A model generated the notes under the pieces. It was given only the letters and a program-made list of their open reading frames with translations. It made no database searches and was not told the origin of the DNA. A stretch of DNA of 64,000 nucleotides from positions 1,054,001 to 1,118,000 of the forward strand of contig NZ_CP039704.1 in NCBI RefSeq assembly GCF_005144965.1, read 5' to 3'. Position 1 is the first letter of the stretch; each line of letters opens with the position of its first letter. Positions 32,501 to 42,499 of the stretch are shown piece by piece. Both the position numbers and the translations under genes were made by a program. Origin of the DNA: Hankyongella ginsenosidimutans. Its GTDB lineage: Bacteria; Pseudomonadota; Alphaproteobacteria; Sphingomonadales; Sphingomonadaceae.

Positions 32501-33188
32501 CTGCGCGCGCGACAGCAGGACGACACGATAGTCGCCGTTCGGCAGCGGCACGCTGAAGCGGGTGGCGCCGGAGACGCCGGCCGCGAACACGCCCTTTGCG
32601 TCGGGGGCGGCCACCTCAGTCACATCGCCGCCGAGCACCGCCGGTGAAAGGGCCCTGGCACCCGGCAGCGCCTTGGCGTCGACGGCCCAGGCCAGCCGGG
32701 CATCGGACGGCGCAGCGTCCGGCGTGATCCGCGCCGGCATATAGTGCGCACGCAGCATGGCGCGCACAGTCGCCTGCCGCACGGCGAGCGCCGCACGCTG
32801 CGCCTGCGCCGGGTCGCGCCAGCGCTTGTCCCTCGACATGGCGACCATCAGGCTGCGGTTCAGCGCCACAAGCGCATCGGCATCGCCGAACGCGCTGTCG
32901 AAATAGCGCGCCAGCGCCGTGCCAGCGCTGTTCTCGAACGCGGCCTGCGCCGCCTGGGTAACGGCCAGTGGGTGCTGGTCCTCGACGCCGGCCAGCGCAG
33001 CGTATCCGCAGCCGCCTGCCGGGTGAACCCGTCCGCACCCTGTTCGGCATTCGCAAGAGTCGCCAGTGCCAGCGGCTGCCCGACAGGCGACGGTGCAAGA
33101 AAATTATGATCCGCATTCGCGACGACAAACGCCGTCGCCGCCGTAAAACAGCCGCCAGGAGGCCTAGGATTTTCACACGCTGGCTCAA
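29557..33188 (-). CDS. Large PEP-CTERM surface protein with Ser/Gly/Ala repeat linker
   Basis: About 1200 residues once indels are repaired (near 33152, 32995, 32480 and 30600). TTG start at 33188 and signal peptide SQRVKILGLLAAV-FTAATAFVVANA. The N-terminal half has two beta-rich modules, each with a 'PLPNGDYRVVLLS' / 'LPNGEYRVYLYAP' strand and a 'NGRLTLDLIPEAG' / 'DGKLVIDLSPAAG' strand, recalling malectin-like carbohydrate-binding folds (inference). Then come a poly-Gly run, the Ser/Gly/Ala repeats and a ~110-residue domain with Cys pairs (VCPDC). The C-terminal sorting signal is V-P-E-P, a hydrophobic helix and RRRKARAE, the PEP-CTERM tripartite signal cut by exosortase. The Ser-rich linker is a likely glycosylation region. 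No exosortase in the window. Confidence 0.82.
30026..30850 (-). repeat. 18-bp tandem repeat coding (Gly-Ala-Ser4)n
   Basis: About 45 imperfect 18-bp units, many in 36-bp higher-order pairs, encode G-A-S-S-S-S over roughly 275 residues of the PEP-CTERM protein. Repeats differ only at synonymous or near-synonymous positions, so they are selected as protein. One C is missing near 30600. The opposite strand reads as an acidic PDEDDAPLLEDA repeat, which is a shadow. The bordering poly-Gly tract (30885-30925) is 12-14 residues. Confidence 0.9.
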
Positions 33189-33555
33189 AACTGAAGCCCC
33201 CGATCCACTTGGTCATGCTTAATGCGCATCGTTTATGAACAAGCCATGAACGCAAACGTGAGCTTCGGCGCCACTAAACGACATATATCTAGAAACACAG
33301 CAATTTCTCTGCCAAGCTGCTCCACCCCGCCATTCTTGCTCTATATTACTAACAGATTAAACATTTTTCCACTGAGGAACATTCGCATCCCCAGCAATTT
33401 CAGCGACAATCGCCTGACGCAATACTGCCATGGGCCATGATGTCATCCTTGACGCTTTGTAAGAAAAATCGACATTTGTGCCCCGGGAGCGCCCCGAAAC
33501 AGGACATGTGTTTGTGGCTTGACCGCCCCGGCGTTGGCCGCCAGAAGCATCAGGA
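33189..33555. other. Divergent intergenic region between PEP-CTERM gene and xseB
   Basis: About 370 bases, distinctly AT-rich in 33230-33400. It must hold the promoters of the PEP-CTERM gene (minus) and of the xseB-ispA-coaD run (plus). I see no gene, no strong hairpin and no copy of the palindromic repeats found elsewhere in the window. Confidence 0.5.
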
Positions 33556-33837
33556 ATGACAGACCAGGACCTGCAGGATCAGATCAGGACGCTCTCGTTC
33601 GAGCAAGCGATCGAGCGGCTTGAGGCCATTGTCGGCCAGCTCGAGCAGGGTCGCGCCGGGCTGGAGCAATCCATCGCGTTGTTCGCCGAAGGCTCGGAAC
33701 TCAAGCGTCATTGCGCGGCCAAACTTGCCGATGCACAGATGCGGATCGAGCGGCTGCAGATCGATGCGGACGGTCAACCGCGCGGCAGCGCGCCTTTGTC
33801 ACGGACACCCCATGATCGCGCCAGGACCCGGCCTTAA
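33556..33837 (+). CDS. xseB: Exodeoxyribonuclease VII small subunit
   Basis: Small helical subunit of exonuclease VII, which degrades single-stranded DNA. 93 residues in the frame as read; the helical hairpin LSFEQAIERLEAIVGQLEQG and the short repeat LEQSIALFAEGSELKRHCAAKL are diagnostic. The C-terminal ~15 residues overlap the ispA start and may be altered by a lost base. xseB-ispA order is widespread. Confidence 0.92.
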   Translation: MTDQDLQDQIRTLSFEQAIERLEAIVGQLEQGRAGLEQSIALFAEGSELKRHCAAKLADAQMRIERLQIDADGQPRGSAPLSRTPHDRARTRP

Positions 33838-34709
33838 ACCCGCCCTCGACCAGCTCGCCATCACCATGGATCAGCGGTTCGACCGCCTGCTCCCGCTCTC
33901 GTCAGACCCGCGCAAGCGCCTGATCGAGGCGATGCGCTACGCGACAATCGGCGGCGGCAAGCGCATGCGCCCACTGCTGACGATCGCGGCCTGCGACCTG
34001 TTTCATGTCGACCGGGAGCGCGCGTTGCGGGTCGCGCTCGCGGTCGAGTGCGTGCACTGTTACAGCCTGGTTCACGACGATCTGCCCTGCATGGACGACG
34101 ACGATCTCCGCCGCGGCCGGCCGACGGTGCACAAGGCGTTCGACGATGCGACCGCCGTGCTAGCGGGCGATGGCCTGTTGACCATCGCCTTCGAAATCCT
34201 GGCCGATGCGGAGACCCATGAGGACCCGCGCGTCCGCATCGATCTGGTGAAGGAACTGGCGAGCGCTTCCGGCGTCGCGGGCATGGTCGGCGGTCAGGCC
34301 ATGGACATCGCGGCGGAAGAGACAACGTTCGACCTGCCGGCCACCACCCGGCTTCAGCAGCTCAAGACCGGGGCGCTGATCGCCTTTTGCCTGGAGGCGG
34401 GCGGCATCATGGGCCGGGCCACCCGGAGCAGCGCGTGCATCTGCGTGGCTATGCACACGATCTCGGGCTTGCGTTCCAGATCGCTGACGACCTGCTGGAT
34501 GTCGAAGGGGATATCGAACTGGTCGGCAAGGCAGTGCAAAGGATACGGACGCCGGCAAATCCACCTTCGTCTCCCTGCTCGGCATCGACCGCGCCCGCCA
34601 GCAAGCGCAGATTCTGATTGACCAGTCGATCAGCCATCTGTCCAGTTTCGGTGCCCAGGCGGACCTGCTGCGGGCGATCGCGCGCTTCGCCATCGAGCGC
34701 GATCATTGA
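33812..34709 (+). CDS. ispA: Farnesyl/geranyl diphosphate synthase
   Basis: Prenyltransferase making farnesyl diphosphate from IPP and DMAPP, the precursor used by HpnD/HpnC for hopanoids and for undecaprenyl and ubiquinone side chains. About 299 residues: GGGKRMRPLL, first Asp-rich motif LVHDDLPCMDDDDLRRGRPT, KTGALIAFCLEAGGIMG, and second motif FQIADDLLDVEGD. One C is missing near 34425 and one A near 34540. The ATG at 33812 lies within the end of xseB. Product chain length (C15) is by family default. Confidence 0.93.
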
Positions 34710-34740
34710 TCCTGTCCCATTCGCGGTTCGGAGACGCGTG

Positions 34741-35253
34741 ATGCAGAACGGCGCAACCATCGCGGTCTACCCCGGAACCTTTGATCCGATTACGCTCGGC
34801 CATCTGGACATCATCCGCCGCGGTGCCAAGCTGGTGGACCGGCTCGTGATCGGCGTCGCGACCAACCCTTCGAAGACGCCGATGTTCTCGCTTGACGAGC
34901 GCGTGGAGCAGGTCCGGCGAGAGACCGCCGATATCCACGGCCAGATCGAAGTCGTTGCGTTCGACAGTCTGTTGATGAAGTTCGCCGAAAGCCAGAAAGC
35001 CAACATGATCCTGCGCGGCCTGCGCGCCGTGTCCGACTTCGAATACGAGTTCCAGATGGCGGGCATGAACCAGAAGCTCAACGCCAATATCGAGACCGTG
35101 TTTCTCATGGCGGACGTCGCGCTGCAGCCCATCGCCTCGCGCCTGGTGAAGGAGATTGCGATGTTCGGCGGCGATATCGACAGTTTCGTACCGCCGCGTA
35201 TCGCCAGAGACGTCGCCGCGCGCGTCGCCGACGGGATCAACGAGAAGAGTTAA
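34741..35253 (+). CDS. coaD: Phosphopantetheine adenylyltransferase
   Basis: Fourth step of coenzyme A synthesis, joining AMP to 4'-phosphopantetheine. Intact, 170 residues. The nucleotidyltransferase motif VYPGTFDPITLGHLDIIRR (T/HxGH) and the segment LRGLRAVSDFEYEFQMAGMN are conserved. ATG at 34741 is preceded by an in-frame GTG codon. Directly follows ispA (31 bp) and precedes the cyclophilin by 2 bp, so probably one transcript. Confidence 0.96.
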   Translation: MQNGATIAVYPGTFDPITLGHLDIIRRGAKLVDRLVIGVATNPSKTPMFSLDERVEQVRRETADIHGQIEVVAFDSLLMKFAESQKANMILRGLRAVSDFEYEFQMAGMNQKLNANIETVFLMADVALQPIASRLVKEIAMFGGDIDSFVPPRIARDVAARVADGINEKS

Positions 35254-35255
35254 CC

Positions 35256-35857
35256 ATGAAGACTGCGCATCGAACGCGGCGCGTTGCACTTTTCACTTTC
35301 GTCGCGGCGGCGCTCGGCGTCGCGATCACCACAGGAGGAGCCGCCATGGCGCAAGACGACACAACCGCGCAATCCGTCGACCTGGAGTCACCGGAGAATA
35401 TTCTGGTGTTCGAACTCTCGACCGGGGTGCCGTCAAAATCGCCATGCGCCCAGACAAGGCACCCAAGCATGTCGAGCGCCTGAAGACGCTGGCCCGGCGC
35501 GGCTTTTACGACAACACGGTGTTTCACCGGGTGATCGATGGCTTCATGGCGCAGGGCGGTGACCCGACCGGGACCGGCATGGGCGGCTCCGACCTGCCGG
35601 ACCTGCCCGCTGAATTCAACGATCTGCAACACCTGCGCGGCACGGCGTCGATGGCGCGCACCAACGATCCGAACTCGGCCAACAGCCAGTTCTTCATTTG
35701 CTTCGACGCCGCGTTTTTCCTGGATGGCCAATACACGGTGTGGGGCCGGGTCATTGAGGGCATGGACGCTGTCGACGGCATCGCGCGCGGCGAGCCGCCG
35801 GCCAGCCCGACGAAAATCCTGCGCGCCTACGTGCTCGCTGATCACCCCACGCAATAA
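35256..35857 (+). CDS. Cyclophilin-type peptidyl-prolyl isomerase, exported
   Basis: About 200 residues with a signal peptide (VALFTFVAAALGVAITTGGAAMA) and a cyclophilin domain: GFYDNTVFHRVIDGFMAQGG, GTASMARTNDPNSANSQFFI and VWGRVIEGMDAVDGI. Assists folding of periplasmic proteins by proline isomerisation. A G missing near 35430 separates the signal region from the domain. The coaD stop is 2 bp upstream. Confidence 0.9.
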
Positions 35858-35863
35858 GGCGGC

Positions 35864-38122
<2,259 letters not shown>

Positions 38123-38189
38123 GGCAATCAAAACGAACAAGAAGGGTCTGCACAAAGAGTGAGAGCCACGATACCCAGGGAGATGCCGT

Positions 38190-38491
38190 ATGATGACCGA
38201 GACCACGCCGTCGCATGAAGCAGCCCGGATTCCTGCCGACATGGCTACCGACCTCGCAGAGCAATCGCGCGCCTATGTCTCCGGCTACTCGGAAATGACC
38301 CAAGCCTGGCTCAACTTCGTGCAACATCGCTTCCAGACCGCCAGCAAGCAGATGCAGGCTGTCGCTGATTGCAAGGACATGGCGACCCTGATCGACCTCA
38401 ACACCGGGTACCTGCGCGATATGGCGAAGGAATATGGCGAGAACGCCATGAAATTCGCAGAAATCGGCAAAAAGCCTTCATGCCGAAATAG
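38190..38491 (+). CDS. Phasin family protein
   Basis: About 100 residues, almost wholly helical: YVSGYSEMTQAWLNFVQHRF and KDMATLIDLNTGYLRDMAKEYGE match the phasin_2 pattern of small proteins that coat polyhydroxyalkanoate granules or act as general surface helpers. GGGAGA precedes ATG 38190. Restoring one A near 38471 ends the protein EIGKKAFMPK at TAG 38489-38491; otherwise it runs to 38525 with unrelated residues. No PHA synthase nearby. Confidence 0.82.
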
Positions 38492-38501
38492 CGCAGCGGG
38501 G

Positions 38502-38522
38502 TCGGCGCGGATTTCGCGCCGA
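38502..38522 (+). terminator. Hairpin after the phasin gene
   Basis: TCGGCGCG / CGCGCCGA, a perfect 8-bp GC-rich stem with a five-base loop, 10 bp after the phasin stop. No T run follows, so it is a possible Rho-independent or attenuating hairpin only. Confidence 0.4.
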
Positions 38523-38635
38523 TAGCCTGCAAGCCGGGTTGTGCACGACCCATGGCGGCATGGAATTTCACGTATCCATGCTGTGGGGAATTATGGTGCG
38601 CGTTGCCCATCGCCGATGAACCTATCGTGCGAATT

Positions 38636-38660
38636 GCGCAACGCTGTATGATCGTTGCGC
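38636..38660. promoter_or_regulatory. Inverted repeat upstream of the amino-acid dehydrogenase
   Basis: GCGCAACG and CGTTGCGC, perfect 8-base arms nine bases apart, 70 bp before the dehydrogenase ATG. The spacing, centre to centre about 17 bp, fits a dimeric regulator operator, for example of the Lrp/AsnC type often controlling such genes. This is inference. Confidence 0.4.
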
Positions 38661-38730
38661 TTTTCAGTTGCTCTGACTGCGCCTCGCAGGAATCCTGCTG
38701 CAAATTGCAGCGAAGACAAGGGCGAGGCAT

Positions 38731-39808
38731 ATGGTTTTCTCGGACAGCGCATTCGATCACCACGAAGTCGTGGAGTTTGTCAGCGATCCAGCCTCGGGCT
38801 TGCAGGCGATCATCGCCGTGCATTCCACGGCTCTTGGGCCTGCGGCGGGGGATGCCGCTTCTGGTCCTACGCGACCGGTGCCGCCGCTTTGCACGATGCG
38901 CTCCGTCTCTCGCGCGGGATGAGCTACAAGAACGCGCTCGCCGACATCCCTTCGGCGGCGGCAAGGCCGTCATTCTGGCGCCGCAGACCCCGCTCAGCCG
39001 GGACGCGCTGTTCACGGCGTTCGGGCGCGCCGTCGAGCGGCTTGGCGGCCGTTATGTCACCGCTGAGGATGTCGGCACCTCCGTCGCCGACATGATGGTG
39101 GTCGCCCGCCAGACCTGCTTCGTCAGCGGCATCGGCGACGTGGACGAGCACGGCGCGACTACGGGCGGCGGCGACCCCAGCCCGCACACGGCGCTTGGCA
39201 TTTTCCACGGCGTTCAAGCCGCCGTCGCCGCCCGGCTCGGCCGCGGTGACCTGGCCGGCGTGCGCATCGCGGTTCAGGGGCTCGGCAACGTCGGCTTCAA
39301 CCTCTGCACGCTGCTGCATAACGCTGGCGCCGTGCTGACCGTCGCCGACGTGCGCGATGAGTCGGTGCGCCGCGCTGTGGAGACGTTCGGCGCGAGCGCC
39401 TGCGCGCCGGAGGCGATCCTGGCGGCGGACGTCGACGTCGTATCGCCCTGCGCGCTTGGCGCAGTTCTGACCCGGCAGTCGATCCCGACCCTCAAGGCGT
39501 CCATCGTCGCCGGCGGCGCGAACAACCAGCTCGAGACCGATGCCGACGGCGACCTGCTGCAGGCACGTAACATCCTCTATGCGCCGGACTATGTCATCAA
39601 CGCCGGCGGGATCATCAGCGTCGCGCTGGAGTATCTGGACACTTACGATGCCGAGGATCTCTCGCGGCGTCTGGCCGGCATCGGGGCGCGCCTCAGCGGT
39701 ATCTTCGCCGAGGCCCAGCGCACCGGCAAGCCGACCAACGTACTGGCCGACGCCATGGCGCAAGCCCGGATTGCAAGCGCACGCCCGGCGGAGCGCGTCG
39801 CTGCGTAA
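38731..39808 (+). CDS. Leu/Phe/Glu-type amino-acid dehydrogenase
   Basis: NAD-dependent oxidative deaminase of about 359 residues. Substrate Lys motifs AGGCRFWSY...SRGMSYKNALADIPFGGGKAVI (catalytic Lys in GGGKAV), then GIGDVDEHGATTGGGDPSPHTA and the Rossmann VRIAVQGLGNVGFNL. The size and GD/ATTGG motifs fit leucine/phenylalanine dehydrogenases rather than hexameric glutamate dehydrogenases. Gs and Cs are missing near 38840 and 38948. ATG at 38731 with GGCGAGG upstream. Isolated from amino-acid operons. Exact substrate uncertain. Confidence 0.87.
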
Positions 39809-39833
39809 TCCCGACCCCGGGGTCTGCCCTGTT

Positions 39834-39966
39834 TAGCAGGCTGTAAAGTCCGCTCGTGATGAGCTCGGACAGAGCCACGAGCCGCTCACCCTGAGCTGGT
39901 CAAAGGGGTGAGCGGCACAGGCAACCGCGCGACGGCACATGGCTCAACGTAAAGCCATCAGTCTTT
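39834..39966. repeat. Diverged copy of the MITE that interrupts hicA
   Basis: GCAGGCTGTAAAGTCCGCTCGTGATGAGCT, ACGAGCCGCTCACC and GCAACCGCGCGACGGC, ending AAGCCATCAGTCTTTA, align with 42210-42341 (GCAGGCTGTAAAATCCGCTCG..., ending AAGTCATCAGGCTCTA). The left terminal repeat is lost. First of a series of palindromic elements filling the ~690-bp gap 39809-40495. Confidence 0.8.
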
Positions 39967-40140
39967 AGCAGGTTGCTGAAAAGTGATTTCCCGCACTGCA
40001 TACTCACAGTCGTCACCTCGGCGGAGGCCGGGTCCATGGCTAACGCCTTATATTCGTTGCATATATATGCTCCCATGGATTCCGGCCTTCGCCGGAATGA
40101 CGAGATGAGTCTGCATTTTCCACTTTTCAGCAGCCTGTTA
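39966..40140. mobile_element. MITE-like element with 20-bp terminal inverted repeats
   Basis: Left end TAGCAGGTTGCTGAAAAGTG, right end complement TAACAGGCTGCTGAAAAGTG: 20-base ends with two mismatches, TA at both borders, 175 bp in all and no coding frame. Inside is GGATTCCGGCCTTCGCCGGAATGACG (40079-40104, palindromic), a form of the widespread GGATTCC-palindrome repeats of Gram-negative genomes. Non-autonomous Tc1/mariner-IS630-type MITE is the best reading. Confidence 0.75.
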
Positions 40141-40272
40141 GAGACTTGTTCGCGCATGGTACTTCCTCCCCATCGGGAGAAGGGCCTACACAAAGAGTGA
40201 GAGCCTTTCTTATCGCTTTCGCTCGAGGCACTTTAACACAAGTGCCTCGATCTCAGCCGGAAAGGCTCTCGG
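40141..40272. repeat. Palindromic element, reverse copy of 15152-15284
   Basis: Contains TCCTCCCCATCGGGAGAAGGG and the hairpin GAGGCACTTTAACACAAGTGCCTC between AGCCTTTCTTATCGC and GCCGGAAAGGCTCTC. Reverse-complemented it follows the element after uup almost base for base. Confidence 0.8.
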
Positions 40273-40374
40273 GTGGTGGAGGGCGGCGGATACTTGGCAT
40301 TTTCACCCCACCGTCCGTTTTTCAGACGGACACCTCCCTTAAAGGGGAGGATTTTCTTCCGCGCACAAGCCCCT
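40273..40374. repeat. Repeat segment shared with the element at 51528-51701
   Basis: GGTGGTGGAGGG, CCGTCCGTTTTTCAGACGGACACC (a hairpin) and GGGGAGGATTTTCTTCCGCGCACA have close counterparts at 51588-51695 (GGTGGTGGAGGG, CCGTCTTTCAGACGGACACC, GGGAGGATTTATATTCGCGCACA). Only part of the unit is present here. Confidence 0.75.
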
Positions 40375-40498
40375 TAGAGCCTGATCGGTTGAGGTTGAAG
40401 CATATGTGCTTCAACCGAAGGCGTGAATCAGGCTCTTATCAACAATTTAGACCATGATTCACGTTTCAGATTGATTCAATCTGAAACGATCAAACCTA
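40375..40498. repeat. Palindromic element, second copy of the 12827-12950 unit
   Basis: TAGAGCCTGATCGGTTGAGG to GAATCAGGCTCTTA (40375-40437) followed by TTTAGACCATGATTCACG... ATCTGAAACGATCAAACCTA, about 95% identical by eye to 12827-12950. It ends in the TAG stop (40496-40498, minus strand) of the RTX-like gene. Confidence 0.85.
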
Positions 40499-41273
40499 GA
40501 CAAGTTGCGGCAGAGATGCGTCCAGCGGCTGTTCTGCAAGCGTGGTTCGCCCTGCAAACTCCTGCAGGTCGGGGCCTGCCGGAGCCAGTTCGCCGTCAAT
40601 GACGGACCAGCCCGCGAGCGTTACGCGGAATTCGCGCACGCCATCAAACAGGACATCGATGTTGGCGGCTGCCTCGCCCCGGAACGTGGCATTGCTCTCG
40701 ATGATTTCCACAGCCGGCCCGTCGACGAAGACCTTTTCGAACGACTCGGAGCCGTCCGGATTCAACACTTGGCGAACTTCGAAAAGCGCGCTGCCGCCTG
40801 GTCGTATTCCAGATCATGAGAGCGGATACGAAAATCGAGCGTTTCGCCCAATTCATAATCGCGCAGCACGATACGATCCGCGCCTTGGTCGCCAGTATCC
40901 AGCACATCGTGCCAGAACAGCAGGTCGAAGCTGTCGACGCCCGCACCACCGAACACATTGGTCACCGTGTTCGCTTCATCGGCAAAGTCGAGGAGCGCTA
41001 TGAAAATCTGATCATCGCCAGTGCCGCCATCGACAATCTGGTCTGCGCTGTCACCTTGCACCAGGTCGTTGCCGTCGCCGCCATAGAGGCGGTCGATCCC
41101 GTCCTCGCCCGCGACAATGTCTTCGCCGCCACCGCCATGCAGGCGATCATTGCCTTGAGCGCCGGTGATAAAATCATCCCCTGGCCGCCACGGAACAGGT
41201 CGTCACCGACTGTGCCACGGAAAAGATCGTCGAGCGCCGAGCGCGGGGTCCAGACATTACGATACGTAGCCAT
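40496..41273 (-). CDS. RTX-like protein with calcium-binding nonapeptide repeats
   Basis: About 259 residues. After repair near 41180 and 40810 the N-terminal third reads [52 protein letters not shown] and [11 protein letters not shown]: GGxGxDxUx units that bind Ca2+ in a parallel beta-roll. A non-repeat domain ([20 protein letters not shown]...) follows. Such proteins normally leave by type I secretion using a C-terminal signal; none is obvious and no transporter is adjacent. [16 protein letters not shown] at the start has no signal peptide, consistent with type I export. Function unknown. Confidence 0.78.
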
Positions 41274-41348
41274 AAGTTGTTCTCCTGATCGAAATTACAA
41301 CGATCACGCCATGGCAACTTATGGTTAAGAATAGGTTCGCAGTCGCGG

Positions 41349-41832
41349 TTATGCGCCCAGGAGCCGCACGACCTCGGCCTCGATCGCATCCGGCGTGGTC
41401 TGGGGGCCGAAGCGGGCAACGACCGCACCCTGCCGGTCGATCAGGAACTTGGTGAAGTTCCATTTGATCGCCTGCGTGCCGAGCAGGCCGGGAGCGGCCT
41501 GTTTCAGGAGACGGTAGACAGGCGCGGCGTTCGCACCGTTCACGTCGACCTTGGCGAACATGGGAAAGCTCACGCCGTAGGTCAGGGAGCAGAATTGGGC
41601 GATCTCCGCGCTGTCGCCTGGTTCCTGGGCCGAACTGGTTGCACGGAAAGCCCAGGATTTCAAAGCCGCGCGCCCGGTGGCGTTCGTAGAGTGCCTCGAG
41701 CCCCGCGTACTGCGGCGTGAACCCGCATTTGCTGGCGACATTGACGATCAGCAGCACCTTGCCGCGATAGTCGGCGAGCGGTTGCTGCTGACCATCAAGG
41801 CGCGGGGCGGTGAGGTCGTAGAGGGTGGACAT
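41349..41832 (-). CDS. Glutathione peroxidase family protein
   Basis: Thioredoxin-fold peroxidase of about 161 residues reducing hydroperoxides. [19 protein letters not shown] carries a Cys, not selenocysteine; [14 protein letters not shown] and [16 protein letters not shown] hold the Gln and Trp-Asn-Phe of the catalytic tetrad. One base out of place near 41632. Located between the RTX-like gene and hicB, minus strand. Confidence 0.92.
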
Positions 41833-41849
41833 ATACGGTAACCCATAGC

Positions 41850-42065
41850 TTATGCGTGAATAACCGGGCGATAACGCGGAGCAGGTACCGCAAGGCCCGT
41901 GTCATGCGCCGCCTCAAGCCAAGCTTCCATGGCATGCTCAACCTCAGCCAGCGCCTGGGCAGGCGTATCGCCAAAGGCTGCGCAGGACTTGAGGTCGGGC
42001 ACATCGGCTACCCACAGTCCGTCCTCGTCCGACCAGAACAGGTTGATGTGGTAATGATGACGCAT
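41850..42065 (-). CDS. hicB: HicB-family antitoxin
   Basis: Intact, 71 residues: [29 protein letters not shown] is the partially degraded RNase-H-like HicB fold, with [24 protein letters not shown] after it. It lacks a separate C-terminal DNA-binding domain, as in the short HicB class. The ATG is 2 nt after the stop of the hicA remnant, the normal hicA-hicB order. Since its toxin gene is interrupted by a mobile element, this antitoxin is now probably without a working partner. Confidence 0.88.
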   Translation of the reverse strand: MRHHYHINLFWSDEDGLWVADVPDLKSCAAFGDTPAQALAEVEHAMEAWLEAAHDTGLAVPAPRYRPVIHA

Positions 42066-42067
42066 GG

Positions 42068-42499
42068 TTAGCCCTTGTCGAGCGAGATGCCGAACTCTTC
42101 GAGCATATCAAGGAATTGACGAAGCTGATAGCGCTTTGCCTCGCCATCGCGCGGCTGCACGCTAGAGTCTGATGACATTGGATGGGATCGCCATTCCGAT
42201 CTTCACGGAGCAGGCTGTAAAATCCGCTCGTGGTGAGCTTGACGAACCACGAGCCGCTCAACCCTTCGTCCAGCTCAGGGTGAGCGGCGCGTGTGCAACC
42301 GCGCGATGGCGTGTGGGTCAACCTAAAGTCATCAGGCTCTAAGCGGTCGGTCCGCACGCGGGTGAGTATAGATGCGATGGCTGCCACGTGTGCGCTTGAG
42401 CTCGAAGCCGCAGGCATCAAGCAGGGCTTCAAACTCGGCGAACCGTAAGGTTTTCGTGCCGGCAAGCAGCTTTTCCAGCGTTTTGTGCGGCTGTGCCAC
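42068..42499 (-). pseudogene. hicA: HicA-family toxin gene interrupted by a MITE
   Basis: HicA toxins are small dsRNA-binding-fold mRNA interferases. The N-terminal part (GTG 42499 to 42342) reads LEKLLAGTKTLRFAEFEALL and CGFELKRTRGSHRIYTHPRA, including the catalytic GSH motif. The C-terminal part (42162-42068) reads VQPRDGEAKRYQLRQFLDML. Between them lies a 175-bp palindromic element flanked by TA. Deleting it with one TA gives RPL-S-VQPRD in frame and 85 codons including the stop (255 nt exactly). The GTG is the base after the hpnH stop, so it was cotranscribed with hpnH. As it stands a 53-residue product ending PLRA is made, lacking the C-terminal helix. Confidence 0.88.
42163..42341. mobile_element. 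TA-flanked MITE inserted in hicA
   Basis: Element of 175 bp (42165-42339) with TA duplicated on each side. Ends are inverted repeats: GAGTCTGATGACATTGG at the left, GAGCCTGATGACTTTAGG at the right (complement). The inside contains a second palindrome, CTCGTGGTGAGC / ACGAGCCGCTCA ... GGGTGAGCGG. No coding frame. TA target duplication and short TIRs are the mark of IS630/Tc1-mariner-mobilised MITEs; the transposase would be elsewhere. A diverged copy is at 39834-39966. Confidence 0.9.

Noticed and set aside
41349-41832. A selenoprotein glutathione peroxidase
   Set aside because: The active-site codon is Cys (VASKCGFTP), and the frame break near 41632 is not a UGA with a hairpin.
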